The notes: generated by a model not told the origin, from the letters alone. A DNA stretch of 64,000 nucleotides from Treponema brennaborense DSM 12168 (GCF_000212415.1 NC_015500.1:1426001-1490000); one strand, 5' to 3'. Shown: positions 18,841 through 27,506, counted from the stretch's first letter. A program made the numbers and translations.

Positions 18841-18852
18841 CGGGAGGCCGCA

Positions 18853-19062
18853 ATGCCGCTTATTATGGCGAAAACCGGTGAAGAAAAACTGATAAAGAAA
18901 ATCGGCGGAAAAAGCGAAACGAAAGCGTTTCTCGAAAAACTCGGATTCGTTACCGGAGCTTCCGTCTCCGTCGTGACGGAAATGGCGGGCAATCTTATCG
19001 TGCAGATAAAGGATTCCCGTATCGCGATAAGTCGTGAAATGGCTTCAAAAATACTGGTGTGA
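18853..19062 (+). CDS. feoA: FeoA-family protein (first copy)
   Basis: A 69-residue SH3-like FeoA protein, a cytoplasmic accessory of the FeoB ferrous iron transporter. It has the family pattern: a Gly-rich first part, FLEKLGFVTGASVSVV in the middle, and the closing strand DSRIAISREMASKILV. A GGGAGG site precedes the ATG. It opens the feo operon under the operator-controlled promoter, and the second feoA follows within 14 bases. Confidence 0.88.
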   Translation: MPLIMAKTGEEKLIKKIGGKSETKAFLEKLGFVTGASVSVVTEMAGNLIVQIKDSRIAISREMASKILV

Positions 19063-19075
19063 GATTGGAGGTTGT

Positions 19076-19294
19076 ATGACGTTACGTGAAGTAAAGCCGG
19101 GTGCTACCGTGTCGGTAGTAAAACTCAGCGGCGGCGGGGCGGTAAAACGCAGGATAATGGATATGGGTATTACCAAAGGCGTCGAAGTGTTCGTGCGCAA
19201 AGTTGCACCGCTCGGCGATCCCGTCGAAGTTACGGTTCGCGGATACGAACTTTCCATCAGAAAGGCAGATGCGGAAACTATTGAAGTTCAATAA
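19076..19294 (+). CDS. feoA: FeoA-family protein (second copy)
   Basis: A 72-residue FeoA protein with VKRRIMDMGITKGVEVFVRK and the final strand YELSIRKADAETIEVQ. The ATG at 19076 has a GGAGG site 6 bases upstream, so the longer upstream frame is rejected. Two different FeoA copies before FeoB are common in Gram-positive and other anaerobes. It probably modulates FeoB rather than transporting iron itself. Confidence 0.9.
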   Translation: MTLREVKPGATVSVVKLSGGGAVKRRIMDMGITKGVEVFVRKVAPLGDPVEVTVRGYELSIRKADAETIEVQ

Positions 19295-19311
19295 TTTTTT
19301 TTCGGTAAAAG

Positions 19312-19325
19312 TTAGTTTTTGCTAA
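19312..19325. promoter_or_regulatory. Iron-locus operator box 3
   Basis: TTAGTTTTTGCTAA lies between the second feoA and feoB. TAATTA at 19323-19328 could be a -10 box in the same register as the other boxes, but the matching -35 position is weak. Confidence 0.5.
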
Positions 19326-19344
19326 TTATAGCAGGAGTAAAAGT

Positions 19345-21489
19345 ATGACATATAAGATAGCACTTGCAGGTAATCCGAATTGCGGTAAAACGACGTTGTT
19401 CAACGTGCTGACCGGTTCAAATCAGTTCGTCGGAAACTGGCCGGGAGTTACGGTTGAAAAAAAAGAAGGAAAGCTGAAAGGCTACACGGACGTAACGGTC
19501 ATGGACCTTCCCGGTATTTATTCGCTTTCTCCGTATACGCAGGAAGAAGTCGTTTCGCGCAATTATCTGGTTAACGAGCGCCCCGACGTCATTTTGAATA
19601 TTATCGACGGTACCAATCTTGAACGCAATTTGTATTTGACGACGCAGCTCGCGGAACTCGGTATTCCGATGGTCGTCGCCGTAAACATGATGGATATCGT
19701 CAAGCGGAACGGAGATGTCATTCATAAAGAGGCGCTGTCAAAGCAGATCGGCTGTCCGGTTTTTGAAATTTCGGCGTTAAAAGGTACCGGTATAGCGGAG
19801 GCCGTTGCAAAGACAGTCGATTTTGCAAGTAAAGGCGATGCGATGCGGTATCAGCATCGGTTCGCCGGCTGTGTGGAACACGCGCTCGCTCATATCGAAG
19901 AAGCGGTGCTTCACGATATGGATGAAAAGGTACAGCGCTGGTACGCGGTCAAGCTGTTCGAGCGTGATGAAAAAGTCGTTAAAATGCTGAAACAGAGCGG
20001 CGTTCTTTCAGACGAAATGCGTGCGCATATCGAAAGCGACATCGTTTCGTGCGAAAAGGAACTCGACGACGACAGTGAAAGTATCATTACGGCCGAACGG
20101 TATAAATATATCGAATCGATCATCAAAAGCTGCCGTACGAAAAAAGGCACGCAGGGTTTGTCCGTGTCGGACAAGATCGACCGCGTCGTAACGAACCGTT
20201 TTCTGGCGCTGCCGATTTTTGCCGCGGTGATGTTTTTCGTGTATTTCGTTTCCGTTACGACGGTCGGTGCGATGCTGACCGATTTTACGAACGATACGCT
20301 CGTCGGCGAATGGATCATGGCGCCGCTGTCAGGCTTTATGGAAAGCGCGGGCGTTGCGCCGTGGCTTTCGGGACTTATCGTCGACGGTATTATCGGCGGT
20401 GTGGGAGCGGTTATCGGCTTCGTGCCGCAGATGCTCGTGCTGTTCCTGATGCTGGCGTGGCTTGAAGCGTGCGGCTACATGGCGCGCGTCGCGTTCATTA
20501 TGGACCGTATTTTCCGCCGGTTCGGCCTTTCCGGTAAATCGTTCATTCCGATGCTGATAGGCTCCGGCTGCGGCGTTCCGGGTATTATGGCGAGCCGCAC
20601 GATCGAAAACGAACGCGACCGCAGAATGACGATCATAACGACGACGTTCATTCCCTGCGGTGCAAAAATGCCGATCGTAGCGCTTATTGCGGGCGCGCTG
20701 TTCGGCGGTGCCTGGTGGGTGGCGCCGAGTGCGTACTTCGTGGGTGTGGCGGCGGTCATCGTGTCGGGAATCGTGCTGAAAAAGACCCGGATGTTTGCCG
20801 GTGATCCGGCGCCGTTCGTTATGGAACTTCCGTCGTATCACTTACCGACTGCGGGCAACGTGCTGCGCAGCATGTGGGAGCGCGGCTGGTCGTTTATCAA
20901 AAAAGCCGGAACCGTTATTCTGCTTTCAACCGTGTTCGTGTGGTTTACGTCGAACTTCGGTTTTACCGAAAACGGATTCGGTATGGTGGACGATTTGTCC
21001 GACGGATTGCTGGCCGTGATCGGCCGCGGATTTGCCTGGATTTTTGCGCCGCTGGGATGGGGCAACTGGCAGGCTGCCGTTGCGGCGATTACCGGATTGG
21101 TGGCCAAAGAGAACGTCGTCGGTACGTTCGGCGTGTTGTACGGATTTGCCGAAGTGGCGGAAGACGGTGCCGAAATCTGGGGTACGCTCGCGTCGAGTTT
21201 TACCGCGCTTTCAGCGTATTCGTTCCTGATTTTCAACCTGTTGTGCGCACCGTGTTTTGCGGCGATGGGGGCTATCAAACGTGAAATGAACAGCGGTAAA
21301 TGGACTTCGTTCGCTATCGCGTATCAGTGTCTGTTTGCCTGGGTTATTTCGCTGTGCGTGTATCAGCTGGGTATGCTGTTTACCGGCCACGGATTCACCG
21401 TTCTGACGGGAGTTGCGCTTCTTGCGTGCGCCGCGTTGTTGTGGATGCTGTTCCGGCCGGCTCGGGCATCGGATAAAAGTATTGCATAA
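19345..21489 (+). CDS. feoB: Ferrous iron transport protein B
   Basis: FeoB imports Fe2+ across the inner membrane. The 714-residue protein begins with a G domain: G1 GNPNCGKTT at residues 8-16, DLPGIYSLSPYT for G3, and VVAVNMMDI for G4. A helical GDI-like linker follows, and then a membrane part with two Gate motifs around GSGCGVPGIMASRTIENERD and the later LCAPCFAAMGAIKREM. All expected parts are present and the length is normal. It is preceded by an AGGAG site and followed by the Cys-rich small protein, DUF3793 and flavodoxin genes. Confidence 0.96.
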   Translation: MTYKIALAGNPNCGKTTLFNVLTGSNQFVGNWPGVTVEKKEGKLKGYTDVTVMDLPGIYSLSPYTQEEVVSRNYLVNERPDVILNIIDGTNLERNLYLTTQLAELGIPMVVAVNMMDIVKRNGDVIHKEALSKQIGCPVFEISALKGTGIAEAVAKTVDFASKGDAMRYQHRFAGCVEHALAHIEEAVLHDMDEKVQRWYAVKLFERDEKVVKMLKQSGVLSDEMRAHIESDIVSCEKELDDDSESIITAERYKYIESIIKSCRTKKGTQGLSVSDKIDRVVTNRFLALPIFAAVMFFVYFVSVTTVGAMLTDFTNDTLVGEWIMAPLSGFMESAGVAPWLSGLIVDGIIGGVGAVIGFVPQMLVLFLMLAWLEACGYMARVAFIMDRIFRRFGLSGKSFIPMLIGSGCGVPGIMASRTIENERDRRMTIITTTFIPCGAKMPIVALIAGALFGGAWWVAPSAYFVGVAAVIVSGIVLKKTRMFAGDPAPFVMELPSYHLPTAGNVLRSMWERGWSFIKKAGTVILLSTVFVWFTSNFGFTENGFGMVDDLSDGLLAVIGRGFAWIFAPLGWGNWQAAVAAITGLVAKENVVGTFGVLYGFAEVAEDGAEIWGTLASSFTALSAYSFLIFNLLCAPCFAAMGAIKREMNSGKWTSFAIAYQCLFAWVISLCVYQLGMLFTGHGFTVLTGVALLACAALLWMLFRPARASDKSIA

Positions 21490-21542
21490 ACCGGACGGAA
21501 GCCGGTTTGCGCCCGCGCGGCTGCAAACCGGTACTTCCGGTT
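21488..21542 (+). repeat. Two tandem GC-rich hairpins after feoB
   Basis: AAACCGG (21488-21494) pairs with CCGGTTT (21502-21508). A second AAACCGG (21525-21531) pairs with CCGGTT (21537-21542). There is no T tract, so these are more likely mRNA-stabilising or partial attenuating structures than a terminator. Confidence 0.4.
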
Positions 21543-21558
21543 CGATTAAGGAGTTGTT

Positions 21559-21717
21559 ATGGCAACGATTATTGTCGGAATCATCGTGCTCGCAGTGATT
21601 GCTGCGGCGGTAATAAAAATCATCCGCGATAAAAAAAGCGGCAAGGGATGCGGCAGTTGCGCGTCGTCGGGAAGCTGCCCGCACTGCGGCGGCTGCGGCT
21701 GTCACGGTGATGAATGA
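21559..21717 (+). CDS. FeoB-associated Cys-rich small membrane protein
   Basis: A 52-residue protein with one N-terminal membrane helix (IIVGIIVLAVIAAAVIKII), then basic residues and a tail CGSCASSGSCPHCGGCGCHG with six cysteines and two histidines in that stretch. It matches the description of the FeoB-associated Cys-rich proteins (p12-like family) found next to feoB. The tail probably binds metal, perhaps delivering iron to or from FeoB. A TAAGGAG site supports the start. Confidence 0.85.
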   Translation: MATIIVGIIVLAVIAAAVIKIIRDKKSGKGCGSCASSGSCPHCGGCGCHGDE

Positions 21718-21736
21718 TTTTTTAGAAAAGATTTTT

Positions 21737-21765
21737 TTTACATGTCGGTTAGTGCTGACTAACTT
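21737..21765 (+). promoter_or_regulatory. Promoter for the DUF3793–flavodoxin unit
   Basis: TTTACA (21737-21742) and TAACTT (21760-21765) are spaced by 17 bases. The layout relative to its operator is identical to that of the feoA promoter. Confidence 0.6.
21749..21762. promoter_or_regulatory. Iron-locus operator box 4
   Basis: TTAGTGCTGACTAA is flanked by G and C so that GTTAGT and ACTAAC form six-base arms. It starts 6 bases after the -35 box, as box 1 does. Confidence 0.65.
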
Positions 21766-21801
21766 TAATGCCGGCCGCCGGGACGGCTGCCGGGGGGTGT
21801 T

Positions 21802-22380
21802 ATGAGCATTGAACGGACGATTATCCATTTTTGTGCGCCGTCGCTGTGCGGCATAAAAGCGGCTTCGCTGGTGTCCGTCGGAAAAGATACGTACCGGCAG
21901 TGTCTGGACCGTATCAGGAATTTGGACGGAGTGCTGCGCGGAACCGGTAAGCGAATCGTTCCCGTTACCCGGACGGAAAATCGGACGCTTCTGTTCGTGT
22001 ACGACGAAGCGCTGCTGAACCGGCGGCTGTGTGATCCGCAGATTGCCCGGTATCTGGGTGACAAAGGATATCCCGTTGCCGAAGGAGCCGCCGCAGTGCT
22101 GCCGGCTTTTCTCAAGCGGCTGTCGGGCGCGCAGCGGTTTCCGCATGAAACGGGGGTGTTCCTCGGGTATCCGTTGGAAGACGTCGTCGGGTTTGAAGCG
22201 CACGGCGGCTGCGGCTGCAAATACTGCGGTTATTGGAAAGTGTACGGTGACGTTGAATCGGCGCGCCTGCTGTGTTCGCAGTACGAGCGGTGCCGGACGT
22301 TGTGCAAACAATGGTTCGAGGAAGGTCATTCCATTCCTCGGCTGATAGAAAAATATACGGAGCGGCAGGGCGCCGCGTGA
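21802..22380 (+). CDS. DUF3793-family protein
   Basis: A 192-residue soluble protein with the features of DUF3793: an N-terminal HFCAPSLCGIKAASLV, a central LLFVYDEALL, an LGYPLEDVVGF strand and the CGCKYCGYWKVYGD cysteine motif near residue 140. The cysteines suggest metal or redox work, but the function is unknown. The gene lies under the fourth operator box and just before flavodoxin, a pairing that recurs in iron loci of gut anaerobes (recollection, not checked). Confidence 0.8.
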   Translation: MSIERTIIHFCAPSLCGIKAASLVSVGKDTYRQCLDRIRNLDGVLRGTGKRIVPVTRTENRTLLFVYDEALLNRRLCDPQIARYLGDKGYPVAEGAAAVLPAFLKRLSGAQRFPHETGVFLGYPLEDVVGFEAHGGCGCKYCGYWKVYGDVESARLLCSQYERCRTLCKQWFEEGHSIPRLIEKYTERQGAA

Positions 22381-22391
22381 TAGGAGGCAGT

Positions 22392-22820
22392 ATGAAAGCA
22401 GTTATCGTTTATGCCAGTACGACTGGTAATACGGAGCAGATGGCGCAGGCCATCGCGGAAGGAGTAAAAGCGGCCGGTGCGGAAGCGGTCGTCAGCAGCG
22501 CCGAAAAAGCTTCGGAAGCGGACGCGCTGGCGGCGGACGTGCTTCTGTTGGGAAGTCCCGCTATGGGAGCCGAAGTGCTCGACGATCCGATGGAAGCGTT
22601 TTTTTCGTCAATCGAAAATTCGCTTTCAGGAAAAAAAGTCGGTCTGTTCGGCTCGTACGATTGGGGCGACGGTCAGTGGATGCGCGATTGGGAAGAGCGC
22701 GTTAAAGCGGCCGGCGCGCAGTTGCTGAACGGCGCCGGTCTTACCGTGCACTTGACGCCGGAAAGCGCAGATAAAGAGTCCTGTACGGCTTTCGGTACAA
22801 AAGCCGTTCGTGATAAGTAA
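22392..22820 (+). CDS. Flavodoxin
   Basis: A 142-residue short-chain flavodoxin that carries electrons via FMN. The phosphate loop is YASTTGNTEQMA at residues 7-18, and the FMN loops are near LLLGSPAMGAEVLDD and GLFGSYDWGDGQWM. The ATG at 22392 follows TAGGAGGC, so the longer upstream frame is rejected. Its place in an iron-regulated unit fits replacement of ferredoxin when iron is short. It is also the nearest candidate electron donor for the nitrogenase-like reductase encoded next. Confidence 0.92.
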   Translation: MKAVIVYASTTGNTEQMAQAIAEGVKAAGAEAVVSSAEKASEADALAADVLLLGSPAMGAEVLDDPMEAFFSSIENSLSGKKVGLFGSYDWGDGQWMRDWEERVKAAGAQLLNGAGLTVHLTPESADKESCTAFGTKAVRDK

Positions 22821-22899
22821 TGTAAAAAAGTTCCCCACGTCCTTTTGAAACGCCCTGCGGCAAGTATGTTTCTTGTCAGTCTTGCGCAGACGTTTCACT

Positions 22900-22945
22900 C
22901 CGGGTGCCGGTGCAAGTGAAGGGGCGCCGGTGCCCGGTTTTTTTT
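22900..22945 (+). terminator. Strong hairpin and T tract upstream of the nitrogenase-like operon
   Basis: Arms at 22900-22913 and 22924-22937 pair over 14 bases with two G-U pairs, followed by eight T. It may simply end the flavodoxin message. It also sits only 51 bases before the next ATG and could act as an attenuator. Confidence 0.7.
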
Positions 22946-22995
22946 ACGGTAAAGCAGTCGGAACGGAGTTTGTGATACCTGCGAGGAGATATTAT

Positions 22996-24105
22996 ATGAA
23001 AAAATACCGTGCCGCAGCTACCGCGGTTCTGTTTTGCAGTGGATTTTTAGTGTTGTTTTCCGGCTGTACGCCGAAAAAGCCGATCGGAACGACGAGAACG
23101 ATCGTTGATCAGGTGGGACATACGGTCGTGCTGCCTGAAAAAATCGAGCGGGTCGTGATCGCGTCGGTCTGGCCGCTCGCGTCGGTATACTGTCTGGCGT
23201 TCGGCACCGACACGTTGGTCGGTCTCGACCCGGCGATCATCAGCGCTGCCGAAAATTCGATGCTGATAAAAATAGCGCCGGATATCGCTTCTATTCCGAG
23301 TTCGTTCAGCAAAAACGGTATGCTGAACGCGGAAGCGCTGGCCGCCTTAAAACCGGACGTCGTTTTGTATGCATCCGGCGTGATGGAAGATTACGATGTT
23401 GCGACTCAGGCGGGAATTCCCGCGGTCGGGTTCAGTTTGAGCATAAGGGACTACAACGCCGTTGAAACGATCAACAGCTGGATCGAACTGCTCGGCCAGG
23501 TTATGGGAACCGACATGTCCGACAGCGAATACGTCGCGTACGGCCGGGAAATGGAAGCGCTGGTTGCCGGCCGCATTGCTTCCGTAAAAGATACGGACAA
23601 GCCTGCCGTCATGTTTATCCACAAATACAGCGACACGGGAATGACGGTTCCCGGTCTTTCGAGCTGGGCCGATTATTGGATCAGCGCGTCGGGCGGACGG
23701 AACGTCGCGTCGGCATTTAAGGGCAGCATGACGACCGGTATGGAACAGGTGTACGCGTGGAATCCCGATTCGATTTTCATTACCAATTTTACGGAAGCAG
23801 TGCCGGAGGATCTGTACGCGAACGCGATCGGAACTGCCGATTGGAGTCCGGTGCAGGCGGTCAAAACGGGAAACGTCCGTAAACTGCCGCTGGGAATGTA
23901 CCGTTGGTACGTAACGTGTTCTGATTCTCCGCTCATGCTGCTTTGGATGGCCAAACAGAATCAGGGCGAATTGTTCGCCGATATCGATATGGAAGAAACG
24001 GTGCGCGATTTTTACCGCCGTTTTTATGATTTGGAATTGAGCGACGCGGATATCGAACGGATTTGGACGCCGAATCGGGCCGCCGCCGCGGGAATAAAAA
24101 AATAG
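22996..24105 (+). CDS. ABC importer substrate-binding lipoprotein (siderophore/corrinoid type), copy 1
   Basis: A 369-residue cluster-A/BtuF-FepB-like binding protein. The signal peptide ends in the lipobox LFSGC. The first lobe begins TIVDQVGHTVVLPEKIERVV, typical of the family, and the second lobe ends with PLGMYRWYVTCSDSPL. The ATG at 22996 follows GAGGAG. It captures a metal chelate or tetrapyrrole outside the membrane (family knowledge); the ligand cannot be read. A nifH-like gene follows within 12 bases. It is paralogous to the protein at 27507. Confidence 0.88.
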   Translation: MKKYRAAATAVLFCSGFLVLFSGCTPKKPIGTTRTIVDQVGHTVVLPEKIERVVIASVWPLASVYCLAFGTDTLVGLDPAIISAAENSMLIKIAPDIASIPSSFSKNGMLNAEALAALKPDVVLYASGVMEDYDVATQAGIPAVGFSLSIRDYNAVETINSWIELLGQVMGTDMSDSEYVAYGREMEALVAGRIASVKDTDKPAVMFIHKYSDTGMTVPGLSSWADYWISASGGRNVASAFKGSMTTGMEQVYAWNPDSIFITNFTEAVPEDLYANAIGTADWSPVQAVKTGNVRKLPLGMYRWYVTCSDSPLMLLWMAKQNQGELFADIDMEETVRDFYRRFYDLELSDADIERIWTPNRAAAAGIKK

Positions 24106-24117
24106 GATCGTATCAGT

Positions 24118-25011
24118 ATGATAAAAATTGCGATATACGGTAAGGGCGGCATCGGGAAATCGACGACGACGGCCAATTTGTCCGCCGCGCTCAGCGGCAT
24201 GGGCTATACCGTCATGCAAATCGGCTGCGACCCGAAGGCCGATTCGGTAAAAACGCTTATGGGCGGAGTGAAAATACCGTCCGTGCTCGACCGGCTGCGC
24301 GGCGTTTGTGATTCCGGCGGCTGCGGCTCAAAATGGGGCGGCAGCGATTTCGGCGGCGCCGGCATAAAACTTGAAGACATCGTGTTCAAAGGGTTCAACG
24401 GCGTTTTGTGCGTCGAAGCGGGCGGGCCGACGCCGGGGATAGGCTGCGCGGGGCGCGGTATTATAACGGCTTTTGAAAAATTGGAGGAACTCGGCGCGTA
24501 TGAAACGTACCGGCCCGACATCGTTCTGTACGACGTACTCGGCGACGTCGTGTGCGGCGGCTTCGCCATGCCGATCCGGAACGGATACGCCGATCACGTG
24601 TTTATCGTTACGTCGGGAGAAATGATGTCGCTGTACGCGGCGGGCAACATCGCGTCTGCGGTGCGTAATTTCGGCGCGCGCGGATACGCTTCGTATTCGG
24701 GCGTTATCCTGAACGCGCGCAACGTTGAAAACGAACGCGAGATCGTGGAACGTGCACTGCTTGAAATCGGCGGCAGCATCGTGTCGGAAATTCCGCGCTC
24801 CGGTACGGTGCAGGAAGCCGAATTGCAGGGAAAGACCGTCATCGAAGCCTGTCCCGATTCGGAGCAGGCCGAGCGCTACCGGGAATTGGCGCGCCGCATT
24901 CTGAAGCTGACGGGTGCGGAAGCGCCTTGCGAAACGGTTTGCGGATCACCTTGCGAGCGTACGGCGAGCGTAGCGGACGCGGCAGTTATTGCGGAAGGAC
25001 GGTACGTATGA
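24118..25011 (+). CDS. NifH-like nitrogenase-family reductase (Fe protein homologue)
   Basis: A 297-residue ATP-dependent [4Fe-4S] reductase of the NifH/BchL/CfbC family. The P-loop GKGGIGKST is at 8-16, IGCDPKADS at 35-43, and the two cluster cysteines are C110 in GIGCAGRGI and C146 in [13 protein letters not shown]113 sits in the classic Arg position. Two further cysteines occur at C64 and C69, and the C-terminus adds C271, C275 and C279 as CX3CX3C. It would donate electrons to the NifD/NifK-like pair encoded immediately downstream; its stop overlaps the next start. A true nitrogenase role is not supported by the context. Confidence 0.92.
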   Translation: MIKIAIYGKGGIGKSTTTANLSAALSGMGYTVMQIGCDPKADSVKTLMGGVKIPSVLDRLRGVCDSGGCGSKWGGSDFGGAGIKLEDIVFKGFNGVLCVEAGGPTPGIGCAGRGIITAFEKLEELGAYETYRPDIVLYDVLGDVVCGGFAMPIRNGYADHVFIVTSGEMMSLYAAGNIASAVRNFGARGYASYSGVILNARNVENEREIVERALLEIGGSIVSEIPRSGTVQEAELQGKTVIEACPDSEQAERYRELARRILKLTGAEAPCETVCGSPCERTASVADAAVIAEGRYV

Positions 25012-26282
25012 GCTGCTGCGGATACTGCGCGTCGTTCGATAAAACGCTGCACTACGTTTCTCCCGCACACGGCGGCTGGGGCGTTATCAGGGTTGCCGCG
25101 CTGGTGCCGGAAAGCTGGCTGCTGTTCGTCGCACCGTTCGCGTGCGGCCGGCACGGCGCGCTCGGCGGTATAGAGGCGGGAATAAAAGATCGAGTGTTTT
25201 ACGTGTTTATGGACGAACGGGATATCGTGTCGGGAGATTACGAAGCGCTGATTCCCGACGCCGTCGGCGAATTGTTCGATACGCTCGGAACGAGGCCGAA
25301 AGTGCTGTTCGTATTCGTTTCGTGTCTGGACGATTTACTCGGAACGGATAACGAAGCGATTATCGAACGGCTTTCGGCTTCGTATCCCGACGTCGCGTTT
25401 CGCTCGTGCCATATGAATCCGGTTTCAATGGATACGCCGAATCCGCCGGGCGTAACGCTGCTGGACACGATGTACGGACTGCTGCAAAAACCGACCGTAC
25501 GGACAACGGACGGAAGGCGGATCGTGATGCTGGCGGGCAATAACGCCGCGCTGAACGGCGACTGCGAACTTTCTTCGCTGCTTGCCGAAAAAGGAATCCG
25601 GCTGCGCCATATCGGCGAATGCCGTTCGTTCGCGGAATTTCAGGAACTCGGCGGCAGTGCGCTCAACCTGCTTTTGCGGCCGGCGGCGCAAAAAGCGTGC
25701 CGTTCTTTGGAAACCCGTTTGGGCATTCCGTATCTTGAATCGTGGGTTACCTACGATCCGGACGATGTGGCGCGCTGGTATCGGACTTTAGAAGAAAAAT
25801 TGGGAACGGGACCGCTCGGCTGGGAAGCCGCGTACGAGGAAGCGCAGCGTGCCGTTGCCCAAACGCTGCTCGCCGTCGGTTCCGTCCCGATCGCGATAGA
25901 CTATCAGGCGGTGTTGCTGCCGTTTTCACTTGCGCGGATGCTGCTTTCCCACGGTTTTTCCGTGTGCCACATCGCTGCAAAAGAATGTCCCGCGATCGAC
26001 GCGGAAAACAAACGGTGGATTACGGAACATCATCCCGACGTGCAGACGCTGAACCCGCTCCATCCCGATATGGTGCGTTTCGCGCTGCGCGGTACGGACT
26101 GTATCTGCATAGGCTTCGATTGCAGCTATATGACCGGTTCGACGAAAACGGTCAATCTGATGGAAGACGAAGGTTTGTTCGGTTTCGCGGGTATCTGCAC
26201 GCTGATGAAAAAAATTCGCGACGCCGCGGTGTCGGAAACCGATTTGCGGACGGTAATCAGGGAGGCGAAGCTGGTCATATGA
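25008..26282 (+). CDS. Nitrogenase component 1-like protein (NifD-like)
   Basis: A 424-residue protein with the three-Rossmann-domain pattern of NifD/NifE/BchN. It opens with MSCCGYC. By eye C46 (APFACGRHG) aligns with the second and C106 ([12 protein letters not shown]) with the third P-cluster cysteine of NifD. The first is replaced, although N-terminal C3, C4 and C7 could serve. The FeMo-cofactor Cys and His ligands have no counterpart in the ALNLLLRP and GLFGFAGI regions. The protein is therefore probably a reductase of a bound organic or metal-complex substrate. It overlaps its neighbours by 4 bases on both sides. Confidence 0.85.
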   Translation: MSCCGYCASFDKTLHYVSPAHGGWGVIRVAALVPESWLLFVAPFACGRHGALGGIEAGIKDRVFYVFMDERDIVSGDYEALIPDAVGELFDTLGTRPKVLFVFVSCLDDLLGTDNEAIIERLSASYPDVAFRSCHMNPVSMDTPNPPGVTLLDTMYGLLQKPTVRTTDGRRIVMLAGNNAALNGDCELSSLLAEKGIRLRHIGECRSFAEFQELGGSALNLLLRPAAQKACRSLETRLGIPYLESWVTYDPDDVARWYRTLEEKLGTGPLGWEAAYEEAQRAVAQTLLAVGSVPIAIDYQAVLLPFSLARMLLSHGFSVCHIAAKECPAIDAENKRWITEHHPDVQTLNPLHPDMVRFALRGTDCICIGFDCSYMTGSTKTVNLMEDEGLFGFAGICTLMKKIRDAAVSETDLRTVIREAKLVI

Positions 26283-27496
26283 GTAAATTATGCATTACGC
26301 TGCCGCCGTTCGCACCGGATTATTCGGGAATCGCGGCGGCGCTGTTCGAGCTGGGCGGTTTGGTTGTCATTCACGACGCGTCGGGTTGTACCGGAAATTA
26401 TACCGGATACGACGAACCGCGCTGGTTCGGCTCCGACGCGGCCGTGTTCTGTTCAGGTCTGCGCCATATGGACGCGGTGCTCGGCAACGACGACCTGTTC
26501 ATCAGCCGGATCATTGCGGCGGCGCTTTCGCTGAAGCCAGCGTTTATCGCCGTACTCGGCAGTCCCGTGCCGATGGTGATCGGCACCGACTTTGCGGGAA
26601 TCGCGGCGGAAATCGAGCAGCGGACCGGAATTCCGAGTTTCGGGTTCGCCTCGAACGGTCTGCGCTATTACGGTACCGGAATAGCCGCGGCGATGCGGGC
26701 GCTGGTGGAACGTTACGCGGACGCCGCACTGCCGAAAACGGAGCGCACCGTAAACCTTTTGGGAATGACGCCGATCGATTTTGCAGCGGGCGGCAACGCG
26801 GATGATTTTATCCGCGCGTTCGAGGCGAGCGGAATAACGGTCGTCGCTCCGTTCTGTATGGGACTGACGCTCGACGCGGTGAAGCGTTGCGGAACTGCCG
26901 CGCTGAACGTCGTCGTTTCGCAAAGCGGAATCGCGGCGGCCCGTTTTATGCAGCGGAAATTCGGTACGCCGTTTATCGTGCGGACGCCGATCGGCAGCGA
27001 ACCGGCGGCGGTTGAAGAAGCGTGCGCGTTTTTCGGCGGTACGAAAGCCGCCGTGCGCTGTGAGCCGGCGGCAAATGGCGAATCGGATGCGTACAGCGAG
27101 CCGGCGGCAAAAGGCGAACCTGACGACCGTTTATCGTCCGGCGGCCGCGTGCTGATCGCAGGTGATCAGGTCGTGTCGGATTCGATACGGTGCGAACTGC
27201 GCCGCCGCGGCTTTTCCGGTGAAATCTGCACGGCGTCCCTGTTCGATACGGATGCGGATTTCCTGCAGCCGGGAGACGCCGCCGTCCGCAATGAAAAACA
27301 ACTGCGCACGCTGGTCCGCGACGGCGGGTATAAGACTATAGTCGCCGATCCGCTCGTTTTCCAACTGGTACGGGATACGTCCGTGCGCTGCATCGCGCTG
27401 CCGCATCCGGGAGTATCCGGGCGGCTGTCCTGGAACACGTGTCTGCGGTATGTAAGCGGCACGATGGATGAATTGATCAATCATATCATGGTATAG
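26279..27496 (+). CDS. Nitrogenase component 1-like protein (NifK-like)
   Basis: A 405-residue partner of the preceding subunit. The opening ITLPPFAPDYSGIAAALFEL followed by VVIHDASGC at 29-37 matches the NifK start. Of the three P-cluster cysteines only C37 is kept: the first aligns with Phe11 and the third with Ser95 in LGSPVPMVIGTDF. An acidic linker with a short imperfect repeat (SEPAAKGEPDD) lies before the last domain. The complex probably holds a simple Fe-S cluster, as in dark-operative protochlorophyllide reductase. The substrate is unknown. A longer upstream frame is rejected because the ATG overlaps the previous stop. Confidence 0.85.
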   Translation: MSKLCITLPPFAPDYSGIAAALFELGGLVVIHDASGCTGNYTGYDEPRWFGSDAAVFCSGLRHMDAVLGNDDLFISRIIAAALSLKPAFIAVLGSPVPMVIGTDFAGIAAEIEQRTGIPSFGFASNGLRYYGTGIAAAMRALVERYADAALPKTERTVNLLGMTPIDFAAGGNADDFIRAFEASGITVVAPFCMGLTLDAVKRCGTAALNVVVSQSGIAAARFMQRKFGTPFIVRTPIGSEPAAVEEACAFFGGTKAAVRCEPAANGESDAYSEPAAKGEPDDRLSSGGRVLIAGDQVVSDSIRCELRRRGFSGEICTASLFDTDADFLQPGDAAVRNEKQLRTLVRDGGYKTIVADPLVFQLVRDTSVRCIALPHPGVSGRLSWNTCLRYVSGTMDELINHIMV

Positions 27497-27506
27497 GAGA
27501 ACTCTC

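Noticed and set aside
22821-22995. Cobalamin riboswitch before the binding-protein gene
   Set aside because: The usual conserved core segments of that riboswitch are not seen; only a hairpin with a T tract is clear.
25742-26278. A 584-residue form of the NifK-like protein
   Set aside because: The extra N-terminal part is read out of frame through the NifD-like gene; the ATG at 26279 overlaps the previous stop and begins the family match.
24118-27496. A true molybdenum nitrogenase
   Set aside because: FeMo-cofactor ligands and most P-cluster cysteines are missing by eye, and no nif assembly genes are present.
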